This document shows positions 1-12,500 of a DNA stretch of 64,000 nt, piece after piece. The notes under the pieces were generated by a model. The model saw nothing but the letters and a program-made list of their open reading frames with translations, did not search any database and was not told the origin of the DNA. The number at the start of each line of letters is the position of its first letter. Within the stretch, counting starts at the first letter, position 1. Origin of the DNA: Muricea muricata (taxonomy: Eukaryota; Cnidaria; Anthozoa; Malacalcyonacea; Plexauridae); NCBI GenBank assembly GCA_963855995.1, contig OY979722.1, positions 620,001-684,000 on the forward strand. Reading direction: 5' to 3'. Made by a program: the position numbers and the translations under genes.

Positions 1-492
1 GTACCTCAATGACGTCATGTTTCGAAAAGAAAAAAAATAGACCGCTAAAATTGTTTGTCAAAAGTTATAGCAGAATAAAACCTGAAATAATTCATCGTTG
101 TGCTGTGCAAAGGAGCTCAGAAAGTAGCCGAATAGACGAAGTATCGCTGCAGATTTGTAGGAGAACATTTGAAAGATTTTACTTACGTTTTTGGCGGACT
201 TTTTTTGTTCACTGCGTATCTGGTTTCGTTTATATATTGTACAACATCTGGTTTCTGCTTTGTGTATTAATGTGTCCGAAGGATTTAGTTCGCTTTATCG
301 ACACGAGTAGTCTTTTTGGAAAGCAGCCATTACATCAAAAGGGTTTACAACAGAAGAGCTTTTTTATAAACAGTATTTTAGGCTAAATTTGATCGAATTT
401 TACCGCCTGAAAGAACCTAAGTACTTACAAACCGTTCACTCTTAACACTACGCAACTATTTGTGGAATTCTGAAGTCTTGTGGAACTCAAGC
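1..492. other. Upstream flank of MAF1
   Basis: No gene is supported here. A perfect CRE/ATF-type site, TGACGTCA, lies at 10-17. An open frame of 125 codons crosses most of the stretch but resembles no known family and has no convincing splice signals. The stretch probably holds the MAF1 promoter and 5' UTR and possibly the edge of a gene outside the window. Confidence 0.5.
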
Positions 493-2747
493 ATGAAATT
501 GTTAGAAAATGCAGTGTTCGAGTCTCTTACTAACACTTTGCTACTTCAAGCAAGAGATATGAGAATAGACGGAAGGTTGGTGAAAATATTACAAGCTTGC
601 AAAATTCTGTCAAGTTGATGCTTGACAGAATTTTGACAAGTGATGAAAAAATTAGTCGTTACAAATCACATACAGAATTGTATTCAAACATGCTTTCTTA
701 TTCTCGATTATATTGGTAGTTTTTGCCACACATATGGCAAAAACGTCCAGCCATTTTAGCCGGCAACTTTAAAAAAAGTTAGGTGTGAAATGGTGTCATA
801 TTTCACTAGTATTGTTGTACAATAATACAATACTAGTCCAACACTTACTTCCCCCAAATGTAGTTTCATATGAGGTGATAACCTCTATAACCAATGTTTC
901 AGAAAAGCAAAACAAATCTCCCAGGATTGCCTTGGAGGCAATTTGCCAATAATCATATTGTACCCCTATGAAGTGAATGATCAATTTGCTCTGAAACTTT
1001 CAGGATTGAGAGCTACTCTTGCAAAATGGCCGGCAGTGACAAAAAACTTTACAAAATGTTGAACCAAGAGGGCCAAAGCCCTAATGATCTTCAAGCACTG
1101 TCGCCTCCACAGACAGGACAGGCAAGCAGCATCTCGCCTAAACGAAGCATGTGTTATGGCTCCTATGAAAACCAAAGTGAAATGGCTGATGCCTGTAGTA
1201 GAAAAATGTTGTTCTATTTAATATCAACATTAAATGCCTCATTTCAACCGGACTACGACTTCAGCAATGCAAAGTCGGAGGAATTTAGTCGAGAACCAAA
1301 ACCGCAACTGGTTATCGATGCCATAGATAGTGGTTTAGGTGGTGTCCTTGGTGAGTCTTATGGGCAGTTTAAAACTCAGCTCTGGGCAGCAATTGAAGAA
1401 GAAATTCAATTGTCTGACTGTATTGTGTACAGGTAATGAATTGATTCCATCATTGTTATCCACTTTGCTCACAAGTCCCCATGTTATTTCTACACATTTG
1501 CTTCCTACATCCAAACTTTAATTTTAGATCCTGTTTACACTAGGGCAAAAGATTCTGGATTCATTGCTTGTCCGAGATGTTTTGATATCAGATTCATTTT
1601 ACCGAGGGCACTAAGGAACATGAATCTGATCAAAATTATCACAGATAGATTATGAATACGGTTTCTTAATAGATTATGAATATGAGTAAGTTTCAAATCC
1701 GGAAATGTTTGTGGGAACATTGTATCTGAGAAAGTTTGAATCACACAAAACTTCTCGTGTAAAACTTTCCATGAGAATTTGAGTGAACTTGCTCCCTCAT
1801 ATGGATTGGTAGAATTACTGTTGTGCTTCATGTATTGACAATTGCTGCGTAATGCTGTGCGGTGTAAATGCCATAGACCTGTAAGACGAGGAATCCTGAT
1901 GTTTTTATGAATCTGGAAACTTTTGCTCCAGTGTAAACAGGGTCTTATTGGTGGTTTGCCATCTTTTATGCCCTGCAAGCAAGTCAGTTGCAATCTGAAA
2001 GCTAAGACTAAGTATTTTATTTTAGTTACAACCCAGATTTAGACTCTGATCCTTATGGTGAAGAAGGCTGTTTGTGGTCTTTTAACTACTTCTTTTACAA
2101 CAAGAAAATGAAGCGAATTGTTTTCTTTACTTGTAGAGGAATGTGGTATGTTCATTCTAATATAGTATATACAATGCATTCTCTGATGGGTAAAGTTTTT
2201 AACCTAGTATGCCCTACCACCCACACCCGAAATAAAAAATCTTCTCAAGAATCTGCCCATATCTAGATTGTCTTTGATATGATTAACATATATGCCTAGA
2301 AGATATTTGGGCTACTTAAGTCCCTCCCCAACAAATATGTCCTTTTCAAACCCCATACTATCACTCCCAGCTTAAAAATATATAGTACTACTCCCATACT
2401 ATTCCCCTCACCCCAATAAATACCCCAATATATATACTATCAACCCCAGCTCAATACATAACCCAATACATATACTGTTACCCACACCCATTACAATACC
2501 CCAAAGCAACATACCACCATCCCATATAAGGTTCCACATATACCCCTACCATCTCCCCCTTCCCCAATCATCCCCGACAAAGTACTTCTATCATACCAAA
2601 AAAACCCTGTCTACATCATAATTACACAATCCTTTCTGCCATTGTAGTTTCTCAGCTCTTGATCCAATGAATGAAAGTGATGAAGAACTAGAGTTTGAAA
2701 TGGATCCTCTGGTTGAGTCTGGCTATCCACAAGATGGAGAAAGGTAA
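493..2747 (+). CDS. MAF1: MAF1, repressor of RNA polymerase III
   Basis: Four exons, 493-575, 1004-1432, 2026-2145 and 2648-2747, join in phase to 243 residues (human about 256). MAF1 is the nutrient- and stress-responsive protein that binds RNA polymerase III and blocks tRNA and 5S transcription. The three conserved blocks are visible. The N-terminal A block starts [12 protein letters not shown] and runs across the first intron into RIESYSCKM. The B block holds [18 protein letters not shown]. The C block holds [14 protein letters not shown] followed by [18 protein letters not shown]. The short acidic C-terminal tail ([14 protein letters not shown]) is also typical. The start is fixed by alignment of MKLLE with other MAF1 proteins; the in-frame ATG at 1026 is internal. 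The last intron is C-rich low complexity. A possible AATAAA lies at 3295. The gene converges on JARID2. Confidence 0.95.
2280..2620. repeat. C/A-rich low-complexity tract in MAF1 intron 3
   Basis: Irregular repeats around CCCCAATAATAC and CCCATACTAT fill most of MAF1 intron 3. No coding potential is seen. Confidence 0.6.
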
Positions 2748-3578
2748 ACACAAACCTTGGCTAAGGCATATGTGCTAATATTTCCACATCACCAATACTT
2801 CATCATCAATCATTGACATGATCTATTATTTTCTTTAGACTTACCCCCATGATGGTCACCTGATCAGTGTCTTCCTCAAGTTATAGAATACATGTGGAAA
2901 CTTAAATATTAACTTATTCTTTTGGTACAGTACAAGGTTATGGTGATAGAACCACAGTTTGTGGGATTAGAGTAGGGTTCTAATTGGAGCAATAATTGTT
3001 CCAAAATTGGGAGATAACATAAAATTTTTTGAGAAATATGTTAAATTAGATCAACCGTAGAATTGGTCATGTCTTTTATCGTTCCTGCTTTAACAGTTCT
3101 TTTAATAAGCATAACTTTTGCTGCCTTGGGTATATTTGTTAGGTTTCTTTGTAAAATATATATCTTTTAAATGTAAAACATTTGAGTTTAACTTTCTTGG
3201 CTTGTATTCACACATTTGCACGCATGCTGCGGCGCAGTTTCCAATATGAACTACCCATGTTCTTACATGTTTGATGGTATTTTTTATAAAATTGAATAAA
3301 AATTGTTAACACCTGCATGGTGTTACAAAACGTATAGCACTATCAAGTGTTTTCAAAATGTCAAAGTCCAGCTTTAAGAACAAAAACGAAATTCCCAATT
3401 TTTTTTCCAAAAATTTAAATTCCCCCACAAGTCAGTTTGTCAACGCTGTCGACGTTTCTCTTGTATAATCCGGGTAGGATCAGCCTGGTACACCACAGTT
3501 CAAATACCAAGACAGTGAATGAACCCTTGTTACCTCTTCCCACCATCCAGTAGCATCACCACTCACCAACCAACCAAT
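2748..3578. other. Convergent intergenic region MAF1/JARID2
   Basis: An AT-rich spacer between the MAF1 and JARID2 stop codons, with no supported gene. A candidate MAF1 polyadenylation signal AATAAA is at 3295-3300. No transposon termini were recognised. Confidence 0.5.
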
Positions 3579-6500
3579 TCATTCTTTGACATTCTCATCG
3601 CCTGTGATAACATTTGCTGTTTGTCTTTTTCTGGCCTTCCGAGGTGTAGTACGAATTTGCTCCAACTTTTCTTCCGCCTCTTTCACCAAGTCCTTCAATT
3701 CAGACTAAAAAAACATTGGAGATGAAGAAAAAACTAATGTGTCTAACGAGGTCTAATGATAAGTCTAGAACATGCTGGTACCATTCTGTTCAATGGAGAG
3801 GATGTTTCTCTACAGACTTTTCGTGTTTCTGACTATCAATTTTGCTGATATCTAATAATCACGATTTCTAATCAGTTTTCCACCTCGTCTTTTTAAAGTT
3901 TTTTACCAACCTAAACTCTGTTTTTCAGACAAGGTTTCCAGATTGGGGGAAGGGGGTCATACCCACACCTCAATTATTTACTCGACGTCGTAAACCTTGT
4001 TTAAAGCTTTGGGATTTACGTCCAAACTTTGATTTGAGAGAATCATTGATTGCACATATTTACTTACCAACGAGATATGAGATGCAAGGCTGAAACTACT
4101 AGAGTTTTCTTTCTTTAGTTTCTCCAGACCATGGTGTAAGCACAACGCAGTGCCTGTTTCATTCATGATCTTGATGCGGAAAAAATGACGTCATGTGGAT
4201 TACACGTTTATATTTGAGACATTCGACTGCACGAGAGCACACAAGACTTACCGCGGATGGGAAACAGAATCGACCGCAGCCGGCGCAGTTTTCTATTTCT
4301 CCTGAATCAATTCGACGACTGCGTGATTTTTTCTCTGAAAAATTAAAATTATTAGAGCAGTTACCGTGGGCGTCATGTCCTCGCCGTTAGTGATACGAGA
4401 TAACGGGGGAAGCTTGTAAATAAGGAGTCTAAACTAAACCAACCTGGAGTACCCTCATTGCCTAATTTTTCAACGACTCCCAAAACCGCTAATTCATCTT
4501 TCAATTTTTCCTCCACGTCTCTGGAAAGAAGATTTACCAGACAATACTTGAGACTACAGTCGTAGGAGTAATCCTGTATGTTTGTGTGTCATATTGTACT
4601 CACCTCAAGTCTTTGAGTTCGGGAATTAAAATATTCAGAGTATCTTCATTGCTGTTCCTACGCAACTATAGTTAGAAAAAGAGAGAGATTTCGGAATAGC
4701 AATATACACAATAAACAAAGCCAATAATTTTTACCTCTTCTTTTACGGACGATACAATCAAGCTTTCCCAACTAAATAAATGGTCTACATGGGATTTCGG
4801 ATCCCCCTGTAAGAAAGAAAAAAACATTTTCGGTACGCATTGAGAGGATTGATCCTTATTTACAAGCAGAATGTAAAAACTTACCTGAAATGTGCTTTTT
4901 ATTCGTGAAAGATGTGACAAGGGCGCAAACGAGACGAATTCTGACACCGCAAATCCAGTTGATAAGGACGAATGGTATGCCTTTAAAAACACCGTTTTAA
5001 CATCAATTTAGACTTGGTTTGCAAGATTTATACTTCAAGAATAAAGAGCTGTGATTACCCCCGGAAACTTGATGACGAATTGGCCAAATTCTTGGCAAAC
5101 TTTATGAACAGTGATTCCAGATTTCGCCAATAATGAATGAGGAATCTGAGGTAGAGAAAACAATTTAATTTTCTTATTTCTTTCAGTGATAAATGTAAGT
5201 TGAATCTAAACCATGACCTGATCAGGACGCACAATCCAGTAGCAATAAAAACACCCAGGGGTTGGTTGTACGAAATAGCGCAATCCACTGGATCGATAGC
5301 GATTTCTAAACATGTCATGTAACTGGCAAAACCCAACTGAAGTCACTTATTATCTCTTGCAAGTGAAATATCCCTAGCGTCATTGTTTTTAATGCGTTTC
5401 TGCAAAAAAATCCCAGCAAAATCTCACCATAAAGTCTTTAATATCACAAGCTTCATCGTGCGTTTCAGCTTTGATCACTTCCAAAAACTTTTCCTTGTTG
5501 CAGTTTGGGACAGAATACCAAATTTTTCTCTCGCCTTGATGTAAATATTCCAGAGTATAAAAATCGTGTGGTGGTGTCTTCCATGTTTCTGCAGACAGAA
5601 CCATGTCAACTTTCACCATCGGTGATGTAATACCTAAAAATAACCGCACAAATATATTCATCGAAAATACTGTAATAATTTCATGCCATTTATTTGAAGA
5701 CTGTACCTTCCACGCTTGGCAAATCCCTGGCCAATGACCCTGGAGCTTTTGGCAGAATATTCAAGTTCCACTTGGATCTAAAACAAACCAGTATTTATGA
5801 GCTTAAACGTTTTCAGAGGAAATGACCTGAATGTTACATACTTGCAGAAAGGCTTCATTTTGCTCGTTGGAAATGCGGTGGCATCAAACTCCGCTGCGTG
5901 TACGACAACATAACGCTGGCCATCCTTTATTATTTCCCAGAAAATCTCCTGATTTAATAAAAAATACGAGGCTATCATCGAGCGCTAGCAAGTATCGTGT
6001 GTTGAATAACCCAAAAAAAGTTTAGGAAAGACTAAATCACCGTTACCTCCAGATTTTGATCGTTTACGTGTTTCATATAGTATTCATTGATGTTCTTCGC
6101 ATTTCGTTGGAAGAGGGCCAGAGACATTGAACGACCCTAAAGGAAAATGTTGCGAATCTGGATTACTTTTATGCACAATTTTCATTCCCAATTACGAGCA
6201 AGCGAATATGCGAGTTACTGAAGAAACAATGGAAGAATTCATGGGAAAATTGCGTTACAAGATTTCCAAGACCTTTGCGACGTATTCCGAAGTTTTCTTA
6301 TTACGTTCCTCCAAAACCTTACTGCGAAGTTTTGTCTTTTCATCCTAAAAATAAAATAAAATGAGATGCAGGGTTTATGAGATACCAGCAGTGAATCTCA
6401 GCTGACAGAACTTCTGTGGATTCTAGCAAGATTTCTCGAAAGCTGTTTCCATGTGCTCACCTCAGATAACAAGTCGTACGAAAGCAAATACTTGCAGTAC

Positions 6501-9500
6501 ACATGTTCCAACTTTGTCGTTCTGTCCATAGCCTAAATATACAATCCGTATGTCAACATTTCTTCAAATTCTTTCTTAAAATTCGAAAAATTACAACCGT
6601 GTTCATAAACCACGGCCAGCCGACAATTTAAGAAAATCTAAAAAGAAACAAATTCCGAAAAATAAAGTCATCTCGCAATTCAAGATATGAATAAGAACAA
6701 GACAAACAATTGAAACTGTGAATTTTCGACTTTATTTCAAATTCATCGTCAGACAGAATGACTTTGAAATGAAGTCGAAAATTCACAATTTCAATTGTTT
6801 GTCTTGTTTTTATTTATATCTTGAATTGCAAGATGACTTTATTTTTCGGAATTTGTTTCTTTTTATACAAACGTGTTCACTCAACTGTTTTTGGTATCTG
6901 CAATCTATCAGCAACCTTCACCCATTTTCGCTTATCAATAATCTAGAACAAATGGCAAAATGTTTCACCACTCAACTATCAACTCGAACAGGGTTAATTA
7001 AGACGCTAACCACCCACTGTAAACTTAGTCAGCAATTATGGAAAGCCATAGCTGTCTTAAGTGATAAAACGTCATTTCATTAGGTGCTTTATACATTATA
7101 TACGGTGCTTTAAACATGACGTGCTTTATACATTATATGCGGTGCTTTAAATATTATATGCGGTGCTTTGAGCATTATATGCGGTGCTTTAAGCATTATA
7201 TGCGGTGCTTTAAACATTATATGCGGTGCTTTAAACATTATATGCGGTGCTTTAAACATTATATGCGGTGCTTTGAGTATTATATGCGGTGCTTTAAACA
7301 TTGTATGCGGTGCTTCGAGCATTATATGCGGTGCTTCGAACATTATATGCGGTGCTTCGAACATTATATGCGGTGCTTTGAACATTATATGCTGTGCTTT
7401 GAGCATTATACGCAGTGCTTTCATCATTATACGCAGTTATTTCATCATTATACGCGGCGCTTTCATCATTATATGCGGTGCTTTCATCATTATACGCGGT
7501 GATTTCACCTTTGTACGCGGTGCTTTCATCATTATATGCGGTGCTTTCACCTTTATACGCAGTGCTTTGAACATTATACGCGGTGGTTCCAGCGTCATTA
7601 TACTCAGTGAGCCAGTACCTTTGGTCAGCGTTGTGGAATCTTACACGGTTCTGCTATACGTCATGTCATCAAGAATATCTAAACACTCATCGAATATTCA
7701 TAGGGCGATCACGTGTCATTTCCTGCTTGGAAATTTACAAGTTGAGCGCAGTTATAAAACGGTAAAATATATAAGACTTTTCTGGCGTTTTAAATCGAAA
7801 GTAAACCCAGGGGGTTTGAAATATGGAACAAATACTGCAATCTTTAAATTTGGGGACTTTGCGTGGCCGATTTGAAGCACAGCGAATAGAACCGCAGGCA
7901 GTTTTAAATTTAATGCGAAATTTTGAAAAATTTTGGGAAAAAATTTTGAAAAAAAATTCGGGAAAAAAATTTGAAAAAAAATTCGGGAAAAAATTTTGGC
8001 AAAAAATTCTGAAAAAAATTTGGGAAAAAATCTTGAAAAAAATTCTGGAAAAAATTTTGAAAAAAAATTTGGGAAATTCATGAATAATTCATGATAATTC
8101 ATGAAAAATGTTGGGGAAAATTTTGAATAAAAAATTTGGGAAAAAATTTTGAAAAAAGTTTGGGGAAAAAATTTGAAAAAAATTCGGGAAAAAATTTTGA
8201 CAAAAAACTTTGACAAAAAATTCTGAAAAAAATTTGGGAAAAAATCTTGAAAAAAAATTCTGGAAAGAATTTTGAAAAAAATTTTGGGAAATTCATGAAT
8301 AATTCATGAATATTCATGAATAATTCATGAATATTTCATGAATAATCATGAATAATTCATGAAAATCATGAATAATTCATGATCATGAATAATTCATGAA
8401 TTTTTCAGGAAAAAATCTTGAAAAAAATTAGGAAAAAGTTTTGACAAAATTTTTTTTCTTAATTTCTTTTTCAAAATTTTTTCCTGAATTTTTTTTCAAG
8501 ATTTTTTCCTGGAAAATTCATGAATTATTCATGAATCATTCATGAATTATTCATGATATTCATGAATTATTCATGATTTCCCAAATTTTTTTCAGAATTT
8601 TTTCCCAAATTTTTTTTTCAAAATTTTTTTCCCAAATTTTTTTTAAAATTTCCCAAAAAAATTTGGGAAAAAATTTTGAAAAAAAGTTTGGGAAAAAAAA
8701 TTTGAAAAAAAAATTTGGGAAAAAATTCTGAAAAAAAATTTGGGAAAAAAATTTGAAAAAAAATTAGGAAAAAGTTTTGACAAAAAAATTTTTTCCCAAT
8801 TTCTTTTTCAAAATTTTTTCCGGAATTTTTTTCAAGATTTTTTCCTGAAAAATTCATGAATTATTCCTGAAATATTCATGAATTATTCATGAAATATTCA
8901 TGAATTATTCATGATTTCCCAATTTTTTTGTCAAAATTTTTTCCAGAATTTTTTTTCAAATTTTTTTCCCTAACTTTTTTCAAAATTTTTTCCCAAATTT
9001 TTTTTCAAAATTTTTTCCCGAATTTTTTTCAAATTTTTTTTCCCAAATTTTTTTTCAATTTTTTTCCCATTAAATTTAAAACTGCCTGCGGTTCTATTCG
9101 CTGTGCTTCAAATCGGCCACGCAAAGTCCCCAAATTTAAAGATTGCAGTATTTGTTCCATATTTCAAACCCCCTGGGTTTACTTTCGATTTAAAACGCCA
9201 GAAAAGTCTTATATATTTTACCGTTTTATAACTGCGCTCAACTTGTAAATTTCCAAGCAGGAAATGACACGTGATCGCCCTATGAATATTCTATGAGTGT
9301 TTAGATATTCTTGATGACATGACGTATAGCAGAATCGTGTAAGATTCCACAACGCTGACCAAAGGTACTGGCTCACTGAGTATAATGACGCTGGAACCAC
9401 CGCGTATAATGTTCAAAGCACTGCGTATAAAGGTGAAAGCACCGCATATAATGATGAAAGCACCGCGTACAAAGGTGAAATCACCGCGTATAATGATGAA

Positions 9501-12500
9501 AGCACCACATATAATGATGAAAGCACCGCGTATAATGATGAAATACCTGCGTATAATGATGAAAGCACTGCGTATAATGCTCAAAGCACAGCATATAATG
9601 TTCAAAGCACCGCATATAATGTTCGAAGCACCGCATATAATGTTTAAAGCACCGCATATAATGCTCGAAGAACCGCATATAATGTTTAAAGCACCGCATA
9701 TAATGTTTAAAGCACCGCATATAATGTTTAAAGCACCGCATATAATGTTTAAAGCACCGCATATAATGTTTAAAGCACCGCATATAATGATTAAAGCACC
9801 GCATATAATGCTTAAAGCACCGCATATAATGCTCAAAGCACCGCATATAATGTTTAACGCACCGCATATAATACTCAAAGCACCGCATGTCATGTTTAAA
9901 GCACCGTATATAATGTATAAAGCACCTAATGAAATGACGTTTTATCACTTTAAGACAGCTATGGCTTTCCATAAGCAATGGTATTTTTCACCATTGTATA
10001 AAGTACTAATAGTCTGTTCAAAGATACATGACACAGCCTTTTCTTCCATTTGAAAAGTACATGTGCCCAATCGTTTTTGCCCATTCAAACATTTTCACAA
10101 CGGTTGAAAATAATTGTAATGGTTTTGCACTACCATCAGACAAAAATGGTACCTGAAACCATAAAGTTAAAATCACTTGATCGTTTTTGAAGCGAAATAA
10201 CCTACACCTTTTGTGTACTATTAACTGCACTACCTACACTAGCAACGTTAGTGAAGTTATATATAGTATTCAGGTAGCGAAAGAACATATACATTTCGTG
10301 TACTATTAACTGCATTACCTACACTGGTAACGTTACATTAAAATTTGATTTATCTGAACCTATAACAGGAGAACGAATTCAGACCATGGCAATAAGTGAA
10401 GACAAACCTGTTGTAGACCTCCAAATTCTGCCACAACTTTCGACATGAGCGGTAGATCAACTTCACAACCCGAAATCTATAAGAAACAAATCGTTACTTG
10501 TTGATTACGCTTAGAAAAAGTTATTCATTCTACAGACAGATACCTGGGGCATAGCGGAAAGAAGTATATTTTGTTGTTCCAGATGTTTCTTTATGGCTGC
10601 CAATTCTTGTTCAACAGTTGGGTAACTAAGAAGTAAAAACAATTGTCAAGTTCCATAAAAAACCCACTAATTATAAACCAAGCATCATTTTAAGAAGCAT
10701 TATTGAACTCTCACTTCTTGCCAAGGCAATGGATGCGTTGTAGATTTGTTGTAAAACGTATTTCATCAGATAAACAATATTCTGGCTAGAAAGAGATTAC
10801 AATATTAGTTTTCTGAAGACTAGCTGAGCAAAGGAAATCAGTTTCGTTTTATCACAGCAAAACTTAAAGCTTTTGCATCTCAAAAACATCACCCAAAATT
10901 TACATTTACCTGCCATGTTTTAGGTGGGAGAACAATGCAGATACCAAATGGTTCAGCCAGCTTCCTTATTGATTCGATGTATTTCAAAGGATTTTTAAAT
11001 TCCACCTCCGTTGGAGAGAAGACTGGTACACTGGCAGCAACATTACTGTCCTTCACTGGTCCAGAGGAAACAGTTTTATTGTTCTTAGATGTCTTTGAAT
11101 CTTCCTGGGTAACAGCTGAACTAAGTGATTTGTTTGTACCAGTATTTTTCTTGCCTTGTCCTTTGTTTGGGCTATCCTTGAGGCTCCCATTTTTTCCATT
11201 CTTCTGCCCCTTCTCCGAGCACTCGCTGTGTTCTTGCATCTTGCCTGGACTTTGCTTTGGACTTTTTAAACCTTTACCAGAAGTTTCGCCAACTTTTTGT
11301 GGAGAAGACACTGTGTTTTTCAAATTCCATGCTGATTGATTAACAGGATGGAAACCTTGCTTCTCAGGCGACATGTGCGTTCCCATGACAACTGCTGATA
11401 CTCTAGGATGGTTTGGCACAAGTGATGGGGCAACAGGTGCAGTGCCAAGTGCACCATATACATCAAATCCTGGTTGCTTGGCAGGTGAGGGAGGGGTTGG
11501 GTAGGGGATAGGAGTTGGGATGTGGGTTAGGACACTATGATTATTAGTAAACTTTGGAAGAACAGGGTAGGGCTGGACTCGCGTTGAAACAGGAGAAGAC
11601 ACTAACGAACTAGAACTGCTAGACGACTGTCCTTCGCCCAACTGCATAACAAGACTTCGTTTGGCAACTGGTTCATCGTCAGGCTTTTCATTGGTTGATA
11701 TTTTAGATGGTGTTGTTTTGTTAATATCTTCTTCATCTGTTAATGGTGACACAGGTGCACAAGGGTTGTTGAACACCTCTAACGACTTCGGCATACGAGT
11801 TGAGCCTACAATGGAATGGCTTGTTAGGATTCAAATTAAGAAGCAAAATATGTTTGCACATTTTCTTTTTAAAAATTTCAAGAAAATTTCAGATTTAAAA
11901 AAGTGGAAACACTACTGGAAATACTAATATTTACCTCTGAGGCAGAGAAAATCAAGGAAATCTTCAGTTTTTGCACGAGTTTTCATTGGCTGCATTTGAC
12001 TTTGGTACATCAATATACTAAAGTTTGAATAAGATTGTTAATATTAATTAATTAATATAATTATATATAATTAATATTTATACAAGATTGTTAATATTCA
12101 ATTTGATATTCACCACACAAACATACAAGGAACTAATATTATCAAAATCAAACCTTCTTGGGCTTGCTGGATTGGTGTGAGCAAACTTTCTCTGTGCATG
12201 AACCTTGGCCAAACTACAAAACAACAGTGCTGCAATCTCAATGTTGAAATGGAAGTCAAGTACCTTCAGTATACCTACATATTCTGCGCATTTTGGGGGC
12301 ATGTTTAGGTATGATAACAAAAAGGACTTAGATAACAGAAAGGAATTCAAAATGTTCTAAACTCAGTTAAAGAAATTTTTATTATGTTCAACCTCTCAGT
12401 TGATTTATCATTTCCATCTTCTTTCATTGCATCAATATTTTTCCTTTTTCTTCTTCTTTTTATAATTTTTCCATCATTCTCATTAACTGTCATTTTTTTC

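Larger units (their letters stand above)
7036..9974. mobile_element. Non-autonomous fold-back transposon in JARID2 intron 8
   Basis: A 2.94 kb element with very long inverted arms (about 7036-7915 and 9070-9974). Its outer ends are TTATGGAAAGCCATAGCTGT and the reverse complement, followed on both sides by nearly identical sequence. It is flanked by the 4-bp direct repeat GCAA (7032-7035 and 9975-9978). Each arm has an outer unique segment of about 50 bp, a tandem array of 21-bp units (core GGTGCTTTAAACATTATATG), and an inner unique segment of about 300 bp. The spacer of about 1.15 kb is A/T low complexity with ATTCATGAAT motifs. No transposase frame is present, so the element is presumably mobilised in trans. 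The open frames across the arms arise because the 21-bp unit is seven codons without stops. Confidence 0.85.

Noticed and set aside
9..386. 125-codon + strand open frame before MAF1
   Set aside because: No family resemblance, no splice or start context support, composition like the surrounding non-coding DNA.
5055..5336. 93-codon - strand frame in JARID2
   Set aside because: Only its downstream end (5059-5145) is a real exon; the rest is intron read-through.
7083..7620. Regular short repeats that could suggest a CRISPR array
   Set aside because: Head-to-tail units without unique spacers, in an animal intron, inside a fold-back element.
7110..7875. Overlapping long open frames on both strands with heptapeptide repeats
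   Set aside because: They result from a 21-bp (seven-codon) tandem repeat free of stops in several frames; the mirrored copies at 9291-10053 have the same cause.
7752..9248. Phe/Lys-rich open frames
   Set aside because: Translation of the A/T satellite spacer; no real protein composition.
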